DNA of 64,000 bases from AP-15 sp035503615 (GTDB taxonomy: Bacteria; Pseudomonadota; Alphaproteobacteria; ATCC43930; CGMCC-115725): positions 1 to 64,000 of the forward strand of contig DATJTI010000088.1 of assembly GCA_035503615.1 (NCBI GenBank), in the 5' to 3' direction. The notes under the pieces were generated by a model that saw only the letters and a list, made by a program, of their open reading frames with translations, made no database searches and was not told the DNA's origin. The position numbers and the translations under genes are program-made. Position 1 is the stretch's first letter. The number at the start of each line of letters is the position of its first letter. Positions 52,390 to 61,043 of this stretch are shown here, piece after piece.

Positions 52390-53565
52390 ATGCCGATCAT
52401 TGCCGAGACGCGCGGCTACCAGGAAGAGCTGACGGCGATCCGCCGCGATCTTCACGCCCATCCGGAGCTTGCGTTTGCCGAGCGGCGCACCGCCGATCTG
52501 GTCGCGACAAAGCTCGCCGAATTCGGCTGCGAGGTTCATCGCGGTCTCGCCGGCACCGGTGTCGTCGGCACGATCCGGCGCGGCAGCTCACCGGCCGCGA
52601 TCGGGCTGCGCGCCGATATGGATGCGCTGCCGATCCAGGAACTGAACGAGTTCGCGCACCGCTCGACCGATAACGGAAAAATGCACGCCTGCGGCCATGA
52701 CGGGCACACGACGATGCTGCTCGGTGCAGCCCGCTACCTCGCGGCGACCCGGAATTTCGACGGCACCGTGCATTTGATCTTTCAGCCGGCCGAGGAAGGT
52801 GGTGGCGGCGGCCGGGTCATGGTCGAACAGGGGCTGTTCGATGCGTTCCCATGCGACGCGGTCTTTGCCCTGCACAACAAGCCGGGGATCCCGGTCGGGC
52901 AGATCGCGGCGAAACCCGGGCCGCTGCTCGCCGCCTCGGATCGCTGGGATATCCGGATCGGAGGACACGGCACCCACGCCGCGGCCCCCCATCTCGGCCT
53001 CGACCCGTTCGTGGTCGGCGCCGAGATCGTGCTGGCGCTGCAGACGATTGCCAGCCGCAGCGTCGATCCGCTCGATTCTGCGGTGGTCAGCATCGGCTTC
53101 ATGAAGGGCGGGTCGGCCTATAACGCGATCCCCGACACGCTGCATATCGGCGGCACCGCGCGTAGCTTTCGCCCGCAGGTGCAGGATCTGATCGAGCGCC
53201 GGATCGGCGAGATCGCCCGCGGTGCCGCACTCGCCCACGGCGCCACCGCCGCGACCGACTATCGCCGCTCCTATCCGCCGACGATCAACCATCCGGCCGA
53301 GACCGAATTTGCCGCTGCCGTCGCCGCCGAAATCTGCGGTCCCGACGCCGTCCTGCGCGACATCCCGCCGTCGATGGGTGGGGAGGATTTCTCGTTCATG
53401 CTGAATACCAGGCCCGGAGCGATGCTGTGGCTCGGCAACGGCCCCGGCGAGGGCGACTGCTTCCTGCACAATGCCCGCTACGACTTCAACGACGCGGCGC
53501 TGCCGGTCGGTGTCAGCTTTCTGGCGCGCCTGGCCGAGCGCTTCCTCGAAAAGGCGGCAGGCTGA
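52390..53565 (+). CDS. M20-family amidohydrolase (hippurate hydrolase-like)
   Basis: 391 residues of the peptidase M20/amidohydrolase family. Metal-binding motifs: ADMDALPIQE, HACGHDGHTTMLLGAA near residue 100, AEEGGGGGRVMVEQG (catalytic Glu), FALHNKPGIPVGQ, and SMGGEDFSFML late. The dimerisation domain sits near residues 185-295. It cleaves an N-acyl amino acid, but the exact acyl group is unknown. ATG 52390 follows a GAGCGAGC-type site. Divergent from the lipoprotein gene and convergent with the CoA-ester lyase. Confidence 0.9.
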   Translation: MPIIAETRGYQEELTAIRRDLHAHPELAFAERRTADLVATKLAEFGCEVHRGLAGTGVVGTIRRGSSPAAIGLRADMDALPIQELNEFAHRSTDNGKMHACGHDGHTTMLLGAARYLAATRNFDGTVHLIFQPAEEGGGGGRVMVEQGLFDAFPCDAVFALHNKPGIPVGQIAAKPGPLLAASDRWDIRIGGHGTHAAAPHLGLDPFVVGAEIVLALQTIASRSVDPLDSAVVSIGFMKGGSAYNAIPDTLHIGGTARSFRPQVQDLIERRIGEIARGAALAHGATAATDYRRSYPPTINHPAETEFAAAVAAEICGPDAVLRDIPPSMGGEDFSFMLNTRPGAMLWLGNGPGEGDCFLHNARYDFNDAALPVGVSFLARLAERFLEKAAG

Positions 53566-53611
53566 CCGTAACCAATCTGCGCTGTTGATGAGCCTGCGCG
53601 GTGCCCGGCGC

Positions 53612-54472
53612 CTATTCGCTACCGAGCCCCAGGAGGCGCCGTGCCAGGGTCAGATGCGGCCGGTCGATCATCTTGCCGTCGAGCGCGATCGTGCCCGCCT
53701 CGGGGTGCTCGGTGAACAGGGCGACGACCTTGCGCGCCCATTCGAGCCCCTCGTGGCTGATCGAGAAGGCATCGTTGATGGGCCCGATCTGCGCCGGGTG
53801 GATCGCCATCTTGCCGGTGAACCCGGAGCGGCGCGAGGCCGCGCATTCGGCGGCAAGACCGGCCGCGTCGCGGAAGTCGGTGTAGATCGTGTCGATCGGC
53901 GCCACCCCGGCCGCGGCCGCGGCCGCCAGGCACAGCGCGCGCGCCAGGCGGTAGAGGTCGTCATAGGTGCCGTCGGCGCGGCGGTTGTCGCCGCCGATCG
54001 CAGCCGCCAGATCCTCCGCACCCCAGGTGATGCCGTCGAGCCGCGGCGACACGCCGGCATAATTGCCGAGGGCGAACAGCGCCGCCGGTGTCTCGGTCGC
54101 AATCGCGATGATCCGGATCGCATGCTGCGGCAGGCCACCCGCGGCCTCGAACGCCGACAGGTAATGGTCGAGTGTGCGCAAATCGTCCGGCACGCATTTC
54201 GGTAAGAGGATGCCGTCGGGCCGGCCGGGCACGGTCGCGGCCAGATCGTCGAGCGCCGCATCGCTCGCCAACGGGTTGATCCGCACCCAGCGCCGGAAGC
54301 CGCCGGCTGTCCCGGTAGCATCGAGAAACGCCCGCGCCTGCCGGCGCGCTGCCGGGCGGTTCGCCGGCACGACCGAATCTTCGAGATCGAGGATCAGCGC
54401 GTCGGCGCCTGCCTCGGGCGCGCGGGCGAGCTTGCGCTCGCTATCGGCTGGAACAAAGAGGAATGAGCGCAT
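53612..54472 (-). CDS. HpcH/HpaI aldolase (citrate lyase beta-like) CoA-ester lyase
   Basis: 286 residues, TIM-barrel CoA ester lyase. MRSFLFVPADSERKLARA and ALILDLEDSVVPANRPAAR carry the metal-site residues, ILLPKCVPDDLRTLDHY and GITWGAEDLAAAIGG are typical, and GFTGKMAIHPAQI closes the pocket. Members cleave beta-methylmalyl-, malyl- or citramalyl-CoA. The ATG directly abuts the MaoC stop, so the two genes form an operon, consistent with a hydratase-lyase pair such as in mesaconyl-CoA or glyoxylate-forming routes. Confidence 0.9.
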   Translation of the reverse strand: MRSFLFVPADSERKLARAPEAGADALILDLEDSVVPANRPAARRQARAFLDATGTAGGFRRWVRINPLASDAALDDLAATVPGRPDGILLPKCVPDDLRTLDHYLSAFEAAGGLPQHAIRIIAIATETPAALFALGNYAGVSPRLDGITWGAEDLAAAIGGDNRRADGTYDDLYRLARALCLAAAAAAGVAPIDTIYTDFRDAAGLAAECAASRRSGFTGKMAIHPAQIGPINDAFSISHEGLEWARKVVALFTEHPEAGTIALDGKMIDRPHLTLARRLLGLGSE

Positions 54473-54940
54473 TCACCCCTCCGTCCGGGCCGTCGGGCGG
54501 CACTTCATCAGCCCGGTGCGGCGGCAGATCGCGACGGTCTCGCCACGCTGGTTGAGCCCCTGATGCTCGAACTCGACGATGCCGGCATCGGGCCGCGACC
54601 GGCTCTTGCGCTTGGTGCGCACAATTGTGCGCGCGCGCAGCGTATCGCCGTGAAAGACCGGTTTTGGAAACCTCACTTCGGTCATGCCGAGATTGGCGAT
54701 CGTGGTGCCGAGCGTCGTATCGCCGACGCTGATGCCGATGACCAGACCGAGCGTAAAGAGGCTGTTGACGAGGCGCTGGCCAAACTCGGTGGTCCGGGCG
54801 AACTCCTCGTCGAGATGCAGCGGCTGCGGGTTCATCGTCAGCGTGCTGAACAGCACGTTGTCGATCTCAGTGACGGTGCGCCGAACCGCATGCTCGAACA
54901 CCTGGCCTTCCTCGAACTCCTCGAAATACAATCCCGCCAT
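54473..54940 (-). CDS. MaoC family dehydratase
   Basis: 155 residues, hot-dog fold. TLTMNPQPLHLDEEFA carries the hydratase motif, and FPKPVFHGDTLRARTIV is the conserved block. AGGAGGG lies 4-5 nt before ATG 54940; longer in-frame starts exist but no family similarity extends upstream. It abuts the CoA-ester lyase start, so a paired hydration-then-cleavage of a CoA ester is inferred (mesaconyl-CoA hydratase-like). The 268 bp upstream to the DedA gene hold no gene. Confidence 0.87.
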   Translation of the reverse strand: MAGLYFEEFEEGQVFEHAVRRTVTEIDNVLFSTLTMNPQPLHLDEEFARTTEFGQRLVNSLFTLGLVIGISVGDTTLGTTIANLGMTEVRFPKPVFHGDTLRARTIVRTKRKSRSRPDAGIVEFEHQGLNQRGETVAICRRTGLMKCRPTARTEG

Positions 54941-55208
54941 CGTCCCTCCTGATCGGTTTTCGGGCTGCCGCGGCCGCACCGAAGGCTGACCCGCCGGCAG
55001 CATTCCGTCAATGCGTGCTGGGCCGTCAGGGTGATGCCGGCGGATGCGCCGATCGCGTGCTGTCCCCGGTAATCATTCGGTCGCATTCGGCATGTTAAAA
55101 TCTTCCGGTGCCACCAATTCCGCTCGACCGCCGGAGCCGAAAAACCTAGCATGACCCGGCGCGGGGAAAGGGAAGCGCACTGCCGGGGCAAGCAGGATCG
55201 GTAGCGGA

Positions 55209-55820
55209 ATGGAGATCAATCGGCTCATCGCTGAGCACGGCTCCTGGTTTTATCTGATCGCATTCATCTGGACATTTCTCGAAGGCGAGACCATCGTGGT
55301 TTTTGCCGGGTTTGCTGCGGCACAAGGGGTGATCGACCCGCTGCTGGTGCTGGCTGCCTGCGGGCTCGGCAGCTTTGTCGGGGATCAGAGCTGGTTCTGG
55401 GTCGGCCGCCATTTCGGGCCGCGCCTGCTCGACCGGTTTCCGCGCTGGCGTTCCGGGGTCGATGCGGCGCTGCGCTGGCTCGAGCGCTACAATACCGGGT
55501 TCATCCTGTCGTTCCGCTTCATCTACGGGGTACGCAACTTCTCCTCCTTCGCGATGGGGATGAGTGCGGTTCCGAGCCGGCGCTTCCTCCTGCTGAACTT
55601 TCTTGCCGCGGCGCTGTGGGCGGCCGGCTTTGTTGCCGTCGGCTATTTTCTCGGCCATGCGCTGCGTGCGGTGCTGGGAAATTTGGCCCGCTCGGTGAGC
55701 CTCGTCATGCTCGGCGCGTTTGTCGTCATCGCCTGGGGGATCGGAATTGTGCACCGGGTGCAGCGCCGTCGTCGCCCGACCGTGCCGCCCGGTGTCAACG
55801 TGGCCGCCCCGCCCTCCTGA
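55209..55820 (+). CDS. DedA family membrane protein
   Basis: 203 residues with four to five membrane segments. FLEGETIVVFAGFAAAQGVID is the N-terminal re-entrant motif, VGDQSWFWVGRHFGPRLLDR carries the conserved Asp/Arg, and FRFIYGVRNFSSFAMGMS is the F-R-x-x-x-G-x-R block typical of DedA. Family members act as flippases for undecaprenyl-phosphate or phospholipid. Divergent from the MaoC gene. Confidence 0.9.
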   Translation: MEINRLIAEHGSWFYLIAFIWTFLEGETIVVFAGFAAAQGVIDPLLVLAACGLGSFVGDQSWFWVGRHFGPRLLDRFPRWRSGVDAALRWLERYNTGFILSFRFIYGVRNFSSFAMGMSAVPSRRFLLLNFLAAALWAAGFVAVGYFLGHALRAVLGNLARSVSLVMLGAFVVIAWGIGIVHRVQRRRRPTVPPGVNVAAPPS

Positions 55821-55872
55821 GGGACCGGCAAGCCCTCCCGACGAAGGGCAACGCAGGCGCGCCGGTTGCGGG

Positions 55873-56601
55873 TCACGGCAGCATCGCCACCGGAGCGCCG
55901 ATCGACAACCCGAGGAGGCGGTCGGCGCGGCTGCCATTGGCCGCGATCTCGGCCAGTCCATTCGAATTTTCGTACCAGAACGCGGTTCCCGGCGGGGCGT
56001 CGGAAAAGGTGCGAGCGCGCGTCAGCCGGTGACCGCCGGCCGTAAGCTCAGCCGCCGCCGGCAACAGCGCGGCCCGCAGCCCGGTCAGCGCGTTGCCGTA
56101 GCCGTCGATATAGACGATCTCGGGCAGATCGTCCGGCCAATCGGCAAAGCGCGTGACCGCAGCCTCACGCAATGCATCGGCAGGCAGCCGGCCGAGAGCG
56201 AGCCATGCCGCCGCCGGGGCAAACAGGTCGCGGCCGTGAAAGCTCGCAGACAGCCGGGTGGGTCGCCAGACGATTTCCGACGCACGCACCGCGTCGGCCC
56301 GGCGCATGACGAGTTCGAAGAGACCGTTGTCGGGGCCGACATAAAGCCGGCGGTCTGCCTCGATGACGATCGCGGCGCGGGGGCTGCCGACACCGGGATC
56401 GACGACCGCGAGCAGCACGGTGCCGGGCGGAAACCACGAGCCATAGGCGGCCAGCAGGTAGGCGGCCGGTTTCGGGTTCGCGGCCGGGAGATCGGCGAAC
56501 AGGTCGATCACCGGGACGGCCGGTGCCAGCTGGTGCAGCACCGCCTTGACTTGCCCGGTATAGGGTCCTGCTAGTCCGAAATCCGTCGCCAATACGATCA
56601 T
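55873..56601 (-). CDS. SAM hydroxide adenosyltransferase (DUF62 family)
   Basis: 242 residues from ATG 56601; the frame runs 18 residues further up, but MIVLATDFG is the family start. LATDFGLAGPYTGQVKAVL, AVVDPGVGSPRAAIV and YVGPDNGLFELV are the fluorinase/chlorinase-fold motifs; absence of halogenation features suggests the hydrolysing form, SAM + water to adenosine + methionine. Ends near DedA (convergent). Confidence 0.9.
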   Translation of the reverse strand: MIVLATDFGLAGPYTGQVKAVLHQLAPAVPVIDLFADLPAANPKPAAYLLAAYGSWFPPGTVLLAVVDPGVGSPRAAIVIEADRRLYVGPDNGLFELVMRRADAVRASEIVWRPTRLSASFHGRDLFAPAAAWLALGRLPADALREAAVTRFADWPDDLPEIVYIDGYGNALTGLRAALLPAAAELTAGGHRLTRARTFSDAPPGTAFWYENSNGLAEIAANGSRADRLLGLSIGAPVAMLP

Positions 56602-56823
56602 CGAGCGATTCCCCGAGCGAGAAGCCGCCTGTTGCGCCGGCGTCCAGTCTAGCAATTAAAACGCCCCCGCGACTTCGAGATAACCATGGCATCGCGGTTG
56701 TGGGCACGCCGGCGGCCGACGCAGAGCAATCGCCGGTTGGAGAATCGCTGTCGATTGCGCCATTTAAACGCGGGCTTTGCTGCGTTTCGCCGGATCATGA
56801 TACGGGAGCGCGAACAGTTCCTC

Positions 56824-56851
56824 TTGAACATGCTCTTCGGCTGCGTATGCT
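56824..56851 (+). promoter_or_regulatory. Candidate promoter of a small secreted protein gene
   Basis: TTGAAC (56824-56829) and TATGCT (56846-56851) are separated by 16 nt, 34 nt before ATG 56886. The rest of the 284-bp gap shows nothing else recognised. Confidence 0.4.
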
Positions 56852-56885
56852 GCGGCGATAACGGGGGAACCATCGGGGGAATGCG

Positions 56886-57341
56886 ATGAGAAAGGCGCTT
56901 CTGGCCGCGGCGATCATTGCCGCCGCGTCGGTTCAGGGTGCGTCGGCTGCCGACCGGGCCTGCTATTCGGCGGCAGATTTGGAGGCGGAGCAGGCGATTC
57001 GGCTCCAGACCAATCTGATGGTCATCAGTTCGGCCTGCCGCGACGAGGTTTATGGCGAGTTCCGGGCCCGCAACAAGGATGCGATCATGCGCTATCAGCG
57101 AATCATGATCGCCCATTTCCGGCGAGCGGGGGCGCGCAACGCGCAAAGCGAGTTCGATTCTTGGGACACGAGCCTCGCCAACGAGATTTCGCTGGCTGAA
57201 GGCGCCGAGCCGACAGTGGTCGTTTGCCAGAAAGCCGCCAGTCTGTTGAGGATGGCCAGCACGCTCGATCCACAGGGATTGCACAACTATGCCGTCGCCC
57301 AAGCCGCGGCCGACCCTCATCCACGCTGCGCGATGCGGTGA
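56886..57341 (+). CDS. Small secreted protein of unknown function
   Basis: 151 residues with a Sec signal (MRKALLAAAIIAAASVQGASA, cleaved after ASA). The mature part has four Cys (AC, SACRDE, VVCQK, PRCAM), giving possible disulfides, and is helical. GGGGGA lies 5 nt before the ATG. No family recognised; exported proteins of this size with this Cys pattern occur as hypothetical genes in alphaproteobacteria. Its 3' end overlaps the remnant MFS frame. Confidence 0.65.
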   Translation: MRKALLAAAIIAAASVQGASAADRACYSAADLEAEQAIRLQTNLMVISSACRDEVYGEFRARNKDAIMRYQRIMIAHFRRAGARNAQSEFDSWDTSLANEISLAEGAEPTVVVCQKAASLLRMASTLDPQGLHNYAVAQAAADPHPRCAMR

Positions 57342-57359
57342 GCCGCGGCCGGCGGCCGG

Positions 57360-57856
57360 TCAATCGGGCTCGGCATGCCGCAGCCGGAGCGCCCCGCCGA
57401 GCCCGGCGGCGGACAACAGCGCCATGAGCCAATAGGCGTGCCCGCCGCACTGCGTGCTCGCGCCAGCGTGATCGCGTCGCCGAGCGGCATCAGCGCCGAT
57501 TGCGCGCCGAGCGCCACGAGATTGATGAGCAGCACCGGCCAGAACCCGCGCATCGGCCATAGCGAGAGGTCGGCGGCGAGCGCGATTGCGGCGAGCGTCA
57601 CCATCATGCGCCGCCGCCCCACCCGATCGGCGAGGGTGCCCAGCGCCGGTGTCAGGATGACCTTGGCCCAGATTGCCGCAGCAAAGATCGCCGCGATCTG
57701 GCCGGCATCGAGGCCACGCGCCGCCAGCCAGACCGGCCAGAACGGCAGTTGCGCGCCGGTCACCATGAAGGCTGCTGCGTAAAACAGCGAAAGCCGGGCC
57801 GCCGGATGCGAAGCCGCGGACGGGCGGCTCTCGATCTCGCGGGCGGGCATGCCCAT
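57360..57856 (-). pseudogene. Internally deleted MFS transporter
   Basis: The first 140 residues are a normal MFS N-terminus (LFYAAAFMVTGAQLPFWPVW, then LTPALGTLADRVGRRRMM, the helix 2-3 loop). After DAITLARARSA the frame jumps: the C-terminal segment HAYWLMALLSAAGLGGALRLR of an MFS protein continues in another frame and ends at 57360. About 240 residues of the middle are missing. In the original frame a shorter ORF runs on to 57317 without similarity. An out-of-frame internal deletion is inferred. Confidence 0.75.
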
Positions 57857-57865
57857 CTCGCCAGT

Positions 57866-58510
57866 GTGCTGATCGATATCAATCAACTCAGCGCGCTCTT
57901 GTCGGTGGTGATCATCGATGTGGTGCTCGCCGGCGACAATGCTGTCGTCGTCGGCATGGCCGCCTCCGGCCTGCGGGTCGAACAGCGCCGCCGGGTGATC
58001 GTGCTCGGCATCGGCATAGCGACGGTGCTGCGCATCCTGTTTGCCTATTTCGCGGCGTGCCTGCTCGAAATCATCGGGCTGACCTTGGCCGGCGGGGTGC
58101 TGCTGCTATGGGTGTCGTGGAAGATGTATCGCGAGCTGCGCGAGACCCGCGAGCGCCGCCGGCCACCGGCCTCCGCACCGACCTGCCCGCCGGCGATCGG
58201 GCACAAGAGCGCGCGCCAGGCGCTGACCCGCATCGTCCTGGCTGATGTCTCGATGTCGCTCGACAACGTGCTGGCGGTGGCGGGAACTGCGCGCTCGCAT
58301 TTCTGGGTGCTGGCGTTCGGTCTTGTCCTTTCGGTGGCGCTGATGGGAATCGCGTCGAACTACATCGCGCGACTGCTTGAGCGCCATTTCTGGATCTCGT
58401 GGGTCGGGCTCGCCATCATCACCTTTGTCGCGCTGCGCATGATCTGGGAGGGCTCGACCGAGGTCATCCGGCAGACCGCGGTTCTTTACCTGACGCGACC
58501 AGCGGCTTGA
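57866..58510 (+). CDS. TerC/YjbE family integral membrane protein
   Basis: 214 residues from GTG 57866 (only 9 nt from the divergent MFS start), with about six to seven membrane helices. Acidic metal-site motifs IIDVVLAGDNAVVVG early and VLADVSMSLDNVLAVAG near residue 130 define the TerC family; the size matches the YjbE type, implicated in manganese export. No yybP-ykoY riboswitch fits in the tiny upstream gap. The start codon is inferred. Confidence 0.88.
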   Translation: MLIDINQLSALLSVVIIDVVLAGDNAVVVGMAASGLRVEQRRRVIVLGIGIATVLRILFAYFAACLLEIIGLTLAGGVLLLWVSWKMYRELRETRERRRPPASAPTCPPAIGHKSARQALTRIVLADVSMSLDNVLAVAGTARSHFWVLAFGLVLSVALMGIASNYIARLLERHFWISWVGLAIITFVALRMIWEGSTEVIRQTAVLYLTRPAA

Positions 58511-58561
58511 TCGCGACGGGTCGGACCCCACCCGGGCTCGGCCGGTCCGGCGGCATTCTAT

Positions 58562-59491
58562 TCAAAGGATCATCTCCCAGGTCTCGCCGACCAGCTCCTG
58601 CCCAAAGCTGCAATGCGGCTCTTCTTTGATCCGGCGAAACCCCTCCCGCTGATAGAGGCGGCGGGCAGCGACCAACACGCTGTTGGTCCACAGCAGCACC
58701 TTCGCATATCCCGCCTGGCGGCTGAAGCGCAGGCATTCGCGAACCAGGCGAGTGCCGACTCCCAACCCGCGCGCACCGGGCTCGACCAGCAGCAGGCGCA
58801 ATTTCGCTGTGGTCTCCGTCTCTGCGACGAGAAACACCGAGCCGATATTTTCGCCATCTTTTTCGGCGATCCAGCAGCATTCGCGGCGCGGGTCGAAGCT
58901 CTTGACGAATTGCGCCACGATCCCGGCGACAAGCGCCTCGAAACGCATGTCCCAGCCATATTCCTGCGCATAGAGCGCGCCGTGACGCTGGGTCACCCAA
59001 CCCATATCACCGGGCCGCGGCGGCCGCAGCTGAAAGGAAGCCGGTTCGCCTGATCGCGCCACGAGCAGCCGCTCGATGGTCCGCGCGGCGGCGACGAGCC
59101 GCGCCTGCTCGCCGTCCGACAGATCGCGCAGCAAGGTGCCGATTTGGGCTTGCGAGCGTGCCTCGAGCGGGGCGAAGGCTTCTCGCCCCTGCGCCGTCAG
59201 CGATAGGAGAGCGACCCGCCGGTCGTTCGGCGAGGTGTCGCGACAAATAAGCCCCCGGCGCTCGAAACCACGCAGGATGCGGCTCAGATACCCGGCATCG
59301 AGCTCCAGGCTCTTGCCGAGCTGCGACGCGGTCAACTGATCCGCGCCGGCGAGCTCGTAGAGAACGCGAGCCTCGGTCAGCGAAAACGGGCTGCTCAGCA
59401 GCCCTTCCTGCAGCACCCCGATCCGCTGGGTGTAAAACCGGTTGAAGCCTCGCAGGGCGGCGACGCGCTGATCGAGAGCGGTTTCGACCAT
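58562..59491 (-). CDS. MarR regulator fused to a GNAT acetyltransferase
   Basis: 309 residues. The N-terminal MarR winged helix-turn-helix (residues 1-150: LSSPFSLTEARVLYELA, LELDAGYLSRILRGFERRGLI, DRRVALLSLTAQGREAF) is joined to a GNAT domain (VEPGARGLGVGTRLVRECLRF acetyl-CoA loop, MILASW-type end). This fusion is common in alphaproteobacteria and binds a ligand while acetylating an unknown small molecule. A strong palindrome lies 48 nt upstream of its start. Confidence 0.92.
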   Translation of the reverse strand: MVETALDQRVAALRGFNRFYTQRIGVLQEGLLSSPFSLTEARVLYELAGADQLTASQLGKSLELDAGYLSRILRGFERRGLICRDTSPNDRRVALLSLTAQGREAFAPLEARSQAQIGTLLRDLSDGEQARLVAAARTIERLLVARSGEPASFQLRPPRPGDMGWVTQRHGALYAQEYGWDMRFEALVAGIVAQFVKSFDPRRECCWIAEKDGENIGSVFLVAETETTAKLRLLLVEPGARGLGVGTRLVRECLRFSRQAGYAKVLLWTNSVLVAARRLYQREGFRRIKEEPHCSFGQELVGETWEMIL

Positions 59492-59538
59492 TGACGAGCC
59501 TCATGTCCGGTGCAGGCAGCCCTGATCGTCAATGGATC

Positions 59539-59555
59539 AGTTGACTCTGTCAACT
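59539..59555. promoter_or_regulatory. 17-bp perfect palindrome, candidate MarR-GNAT operator
   Basis: AGTTGAC-TCT-GTCAACT is an exact inverted repeat. Read on the minus strand it contains TTGACA (59548-59553), a perfect -35 hexamer, so a bound regulator would block the promoter of its own gene. It lies in the gap between the MarR-GNAT start (59491) and the radical SAM stop (59565). Confidence 0.6.
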
Positions 59556-59564
59556 ATCTTGCAG

Positions 59565-60491
59565 TCAGCCGCGGCTGCAGGCGCCACCGCCGAGGACACA
59601 GAATTTCGCGCAATGCGGATGGTTGAGCGGTACCGCGCCACTGGCGTCGGCCAAGGTCGCACCGAGCTCGAACCGCTCGTCGTAAGGGAGCAGCGTGCAG
59701 GCCAGCACCGCCGGATGGTCCGATCCCTTGCGTTTGACAACCATCCGCGCGCTCGCGCACATGACGCTCTGCGGGGACTTGCCGAGGATGCCCCAGCACG
59801 CCTCGGTGATCTCGGGGACATCCGCGCTCGCATCCATCTCGGGAAAGACCGTCAGCCGCACCGGGTCGCCTGCGTCGATCGCGATCCCGAGCCGCGCGAA
59901 CAGCCGGGCGAAGCCGGCGCGGATCTCCGCCTCGGTCTCACCCGACAGGCGGCGGCTCGCGACATCCACGGCAAAGCCATGGCCGGCGAGCCACAGGAGC
60001 CCGTCGAGTGTCGGCTGCCAACTGCGCCGACCGCGCTCTTTCTCGTGCACGGCACGGCCATAATGATCGAGCGACACGCGGATCGTCAGCCGCTCACCAT
60101 GACGTTCCTTCAGCCGCAGCAACGACGCGCGGCATTTCTCCATCGGTTTCATCGCATTGGTCAGAACGAGGGCGCGAAAGCCGCGGGCCAGGGCATCGTC
60201 GAGCATGGCCGGCAGATCGGGGTTCATGAATGGCTCGCCGCCGGTGAAGCCGATCAGCGAGGTCGGCAGCCGGTCGCGCTCGATTTCATCGAGATATCGA
60301 GCGACCTCGGTGGCGGTCAGATAGGTCAGCCGGTCGTTCCGGGGTGACGATTCGATATAGCAATTGGCGCAGGTCAGGTTGCACAAAGTACCGGTGTTAA
60401 ACCACAAGGTCTGCAGTCCGGCGAGTGCCACCTGCGCGCGCTTGTCGCCCGCGGCGGTCAGAACCGGGTCACGAAACTTGCGCGGGTCCAT
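59565..60491 (-). CDS. Radical SAM protein
   Basis: 308 residues from ATG 60491, which has AGGA at good spacing; ATG 60497 is the alternative. The [4Fe-4S] site is CNLTCANC in LCNLTCANCYIESSP near residue 40 and GFTGGEPFMNPDLP is the SAM-binding GGE motif. The C-terminal part has additional Cys (ACTLL, HCAKFCVLGGGACS) that could bind a second cluster. Substrate is unknown; the closest families are MoaA/SPASM-like. It lies upstream of the MarR-GNAT gene and may be cotranscribed. Confidence 0.87.
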   Translation of the reverse strand: MDPRKFRDPVLTAAGDKRAQVALAGLQTLWFNTGTLCNLTCANCYIESSPRNDRLTYLTATEVARYLDEIERDRLPTSLIGFTGGEPFMNPDLPAMLDDALARGFRALVLTNAMKPMEKCRASLLRLKERHGERLTIRVSLDHYGRAVHEKERGRRSWQPTLDGLLWLAGHGFAVDVASRRLSGETEAEIRAGFARLFARLGIAIDAGDPVRLTVFPEMDASADVPEITEACWGILGKSPQSVMCASARMVVKRKGSDHPAVLACTLLPYDERFELGATLADASGAVPLNHPHCAKFCVLGGGACSRG

Positions 60492-60587
60492 GCTCATCCT
60501 GTCACTGGCGGCAATGCGTGGTGCATCCGGCTGCCGGTGTGGCCGCGAACGCCCCGGTGCCGCCGCGCCGGCACGATCGCTCGCAGG

Positions 60588-60872
60588 CTAGTGGCTCACA
60601 TCCGAACTGCCGGTGCTGTTGCTGCTGCTGAAATCATTGCCCTGTTGTTGCTGCTGTTCGCGAGCTTTTTCCTCCTTGGCATGCTCGCTCGCCAAATGAT
60701 GGCCGACGATGCAGCCGCCGACCGCGCCGAGCACGGCATGATGATGGGCATAATGCCCGGCGACTCCGCCGACGACAGCGCCTTTTATGCAGCCTTTGGC
60801 CTGGGCCGGCGGTGCCGCGGCCGCACCGGCGAGGAGAAGCGCGCAGGCTATTGGCAACAGGATCGATCTCAT
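60588..60872 (-). CDS. Small exported glycine-zipper-like protein
   Basis: 94 residues. Signal MRSILLPIACALLLAGAAA, then a Gly/Ala/His-rich hydrophobic stretch (IKGAVVGGVAGHYAHHHAVLGAVGGCIVGHHLA) with GxxxG spacing like outer-membrane glycine-zipper proteins, then a charged Gln/Lys and Ser tail. GAGGGA precedes the ATG. Not assigned to a precise family. The 171 bp upstream, shared with the URC1-like gene, hold no recognised gene. Confidence 0.6.
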   Translation of the reverse strand: MRSILLPIACALLLAGAAAAPPAQAKGCIKGAVVGGVAGHYAHHHAVLGAVGGCIVGHHLASEHAKEEKAREQQQQQGNDFSSSNSTGSSDVSH

Positions 60873-61043
60873 TTCGCATCCCTCATGGCTTGGTCCTGTT
60901 CGAACACCGCCGGGCCCGACAGGTTCAATCGCGAGTTTCCCCGGATCAGCCGCCATCCCGGTCCCGCCGGTGCGAAGCGTTGCGATTTCGCCCGACCGTA
61001 CCCACCTGATGCTACTTCGGCTGCATGCCGGTGCGAATGCAAT

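Noticed and set aside
57857..57865. Manganese (yybP-ykoY) riboswitch before the TerC/YjbE gene
   Set aside because: Only 9 nt separate the two divergent starts, too little for the riboswitch, unless it lies within the MFS remnant, where none was recognised.
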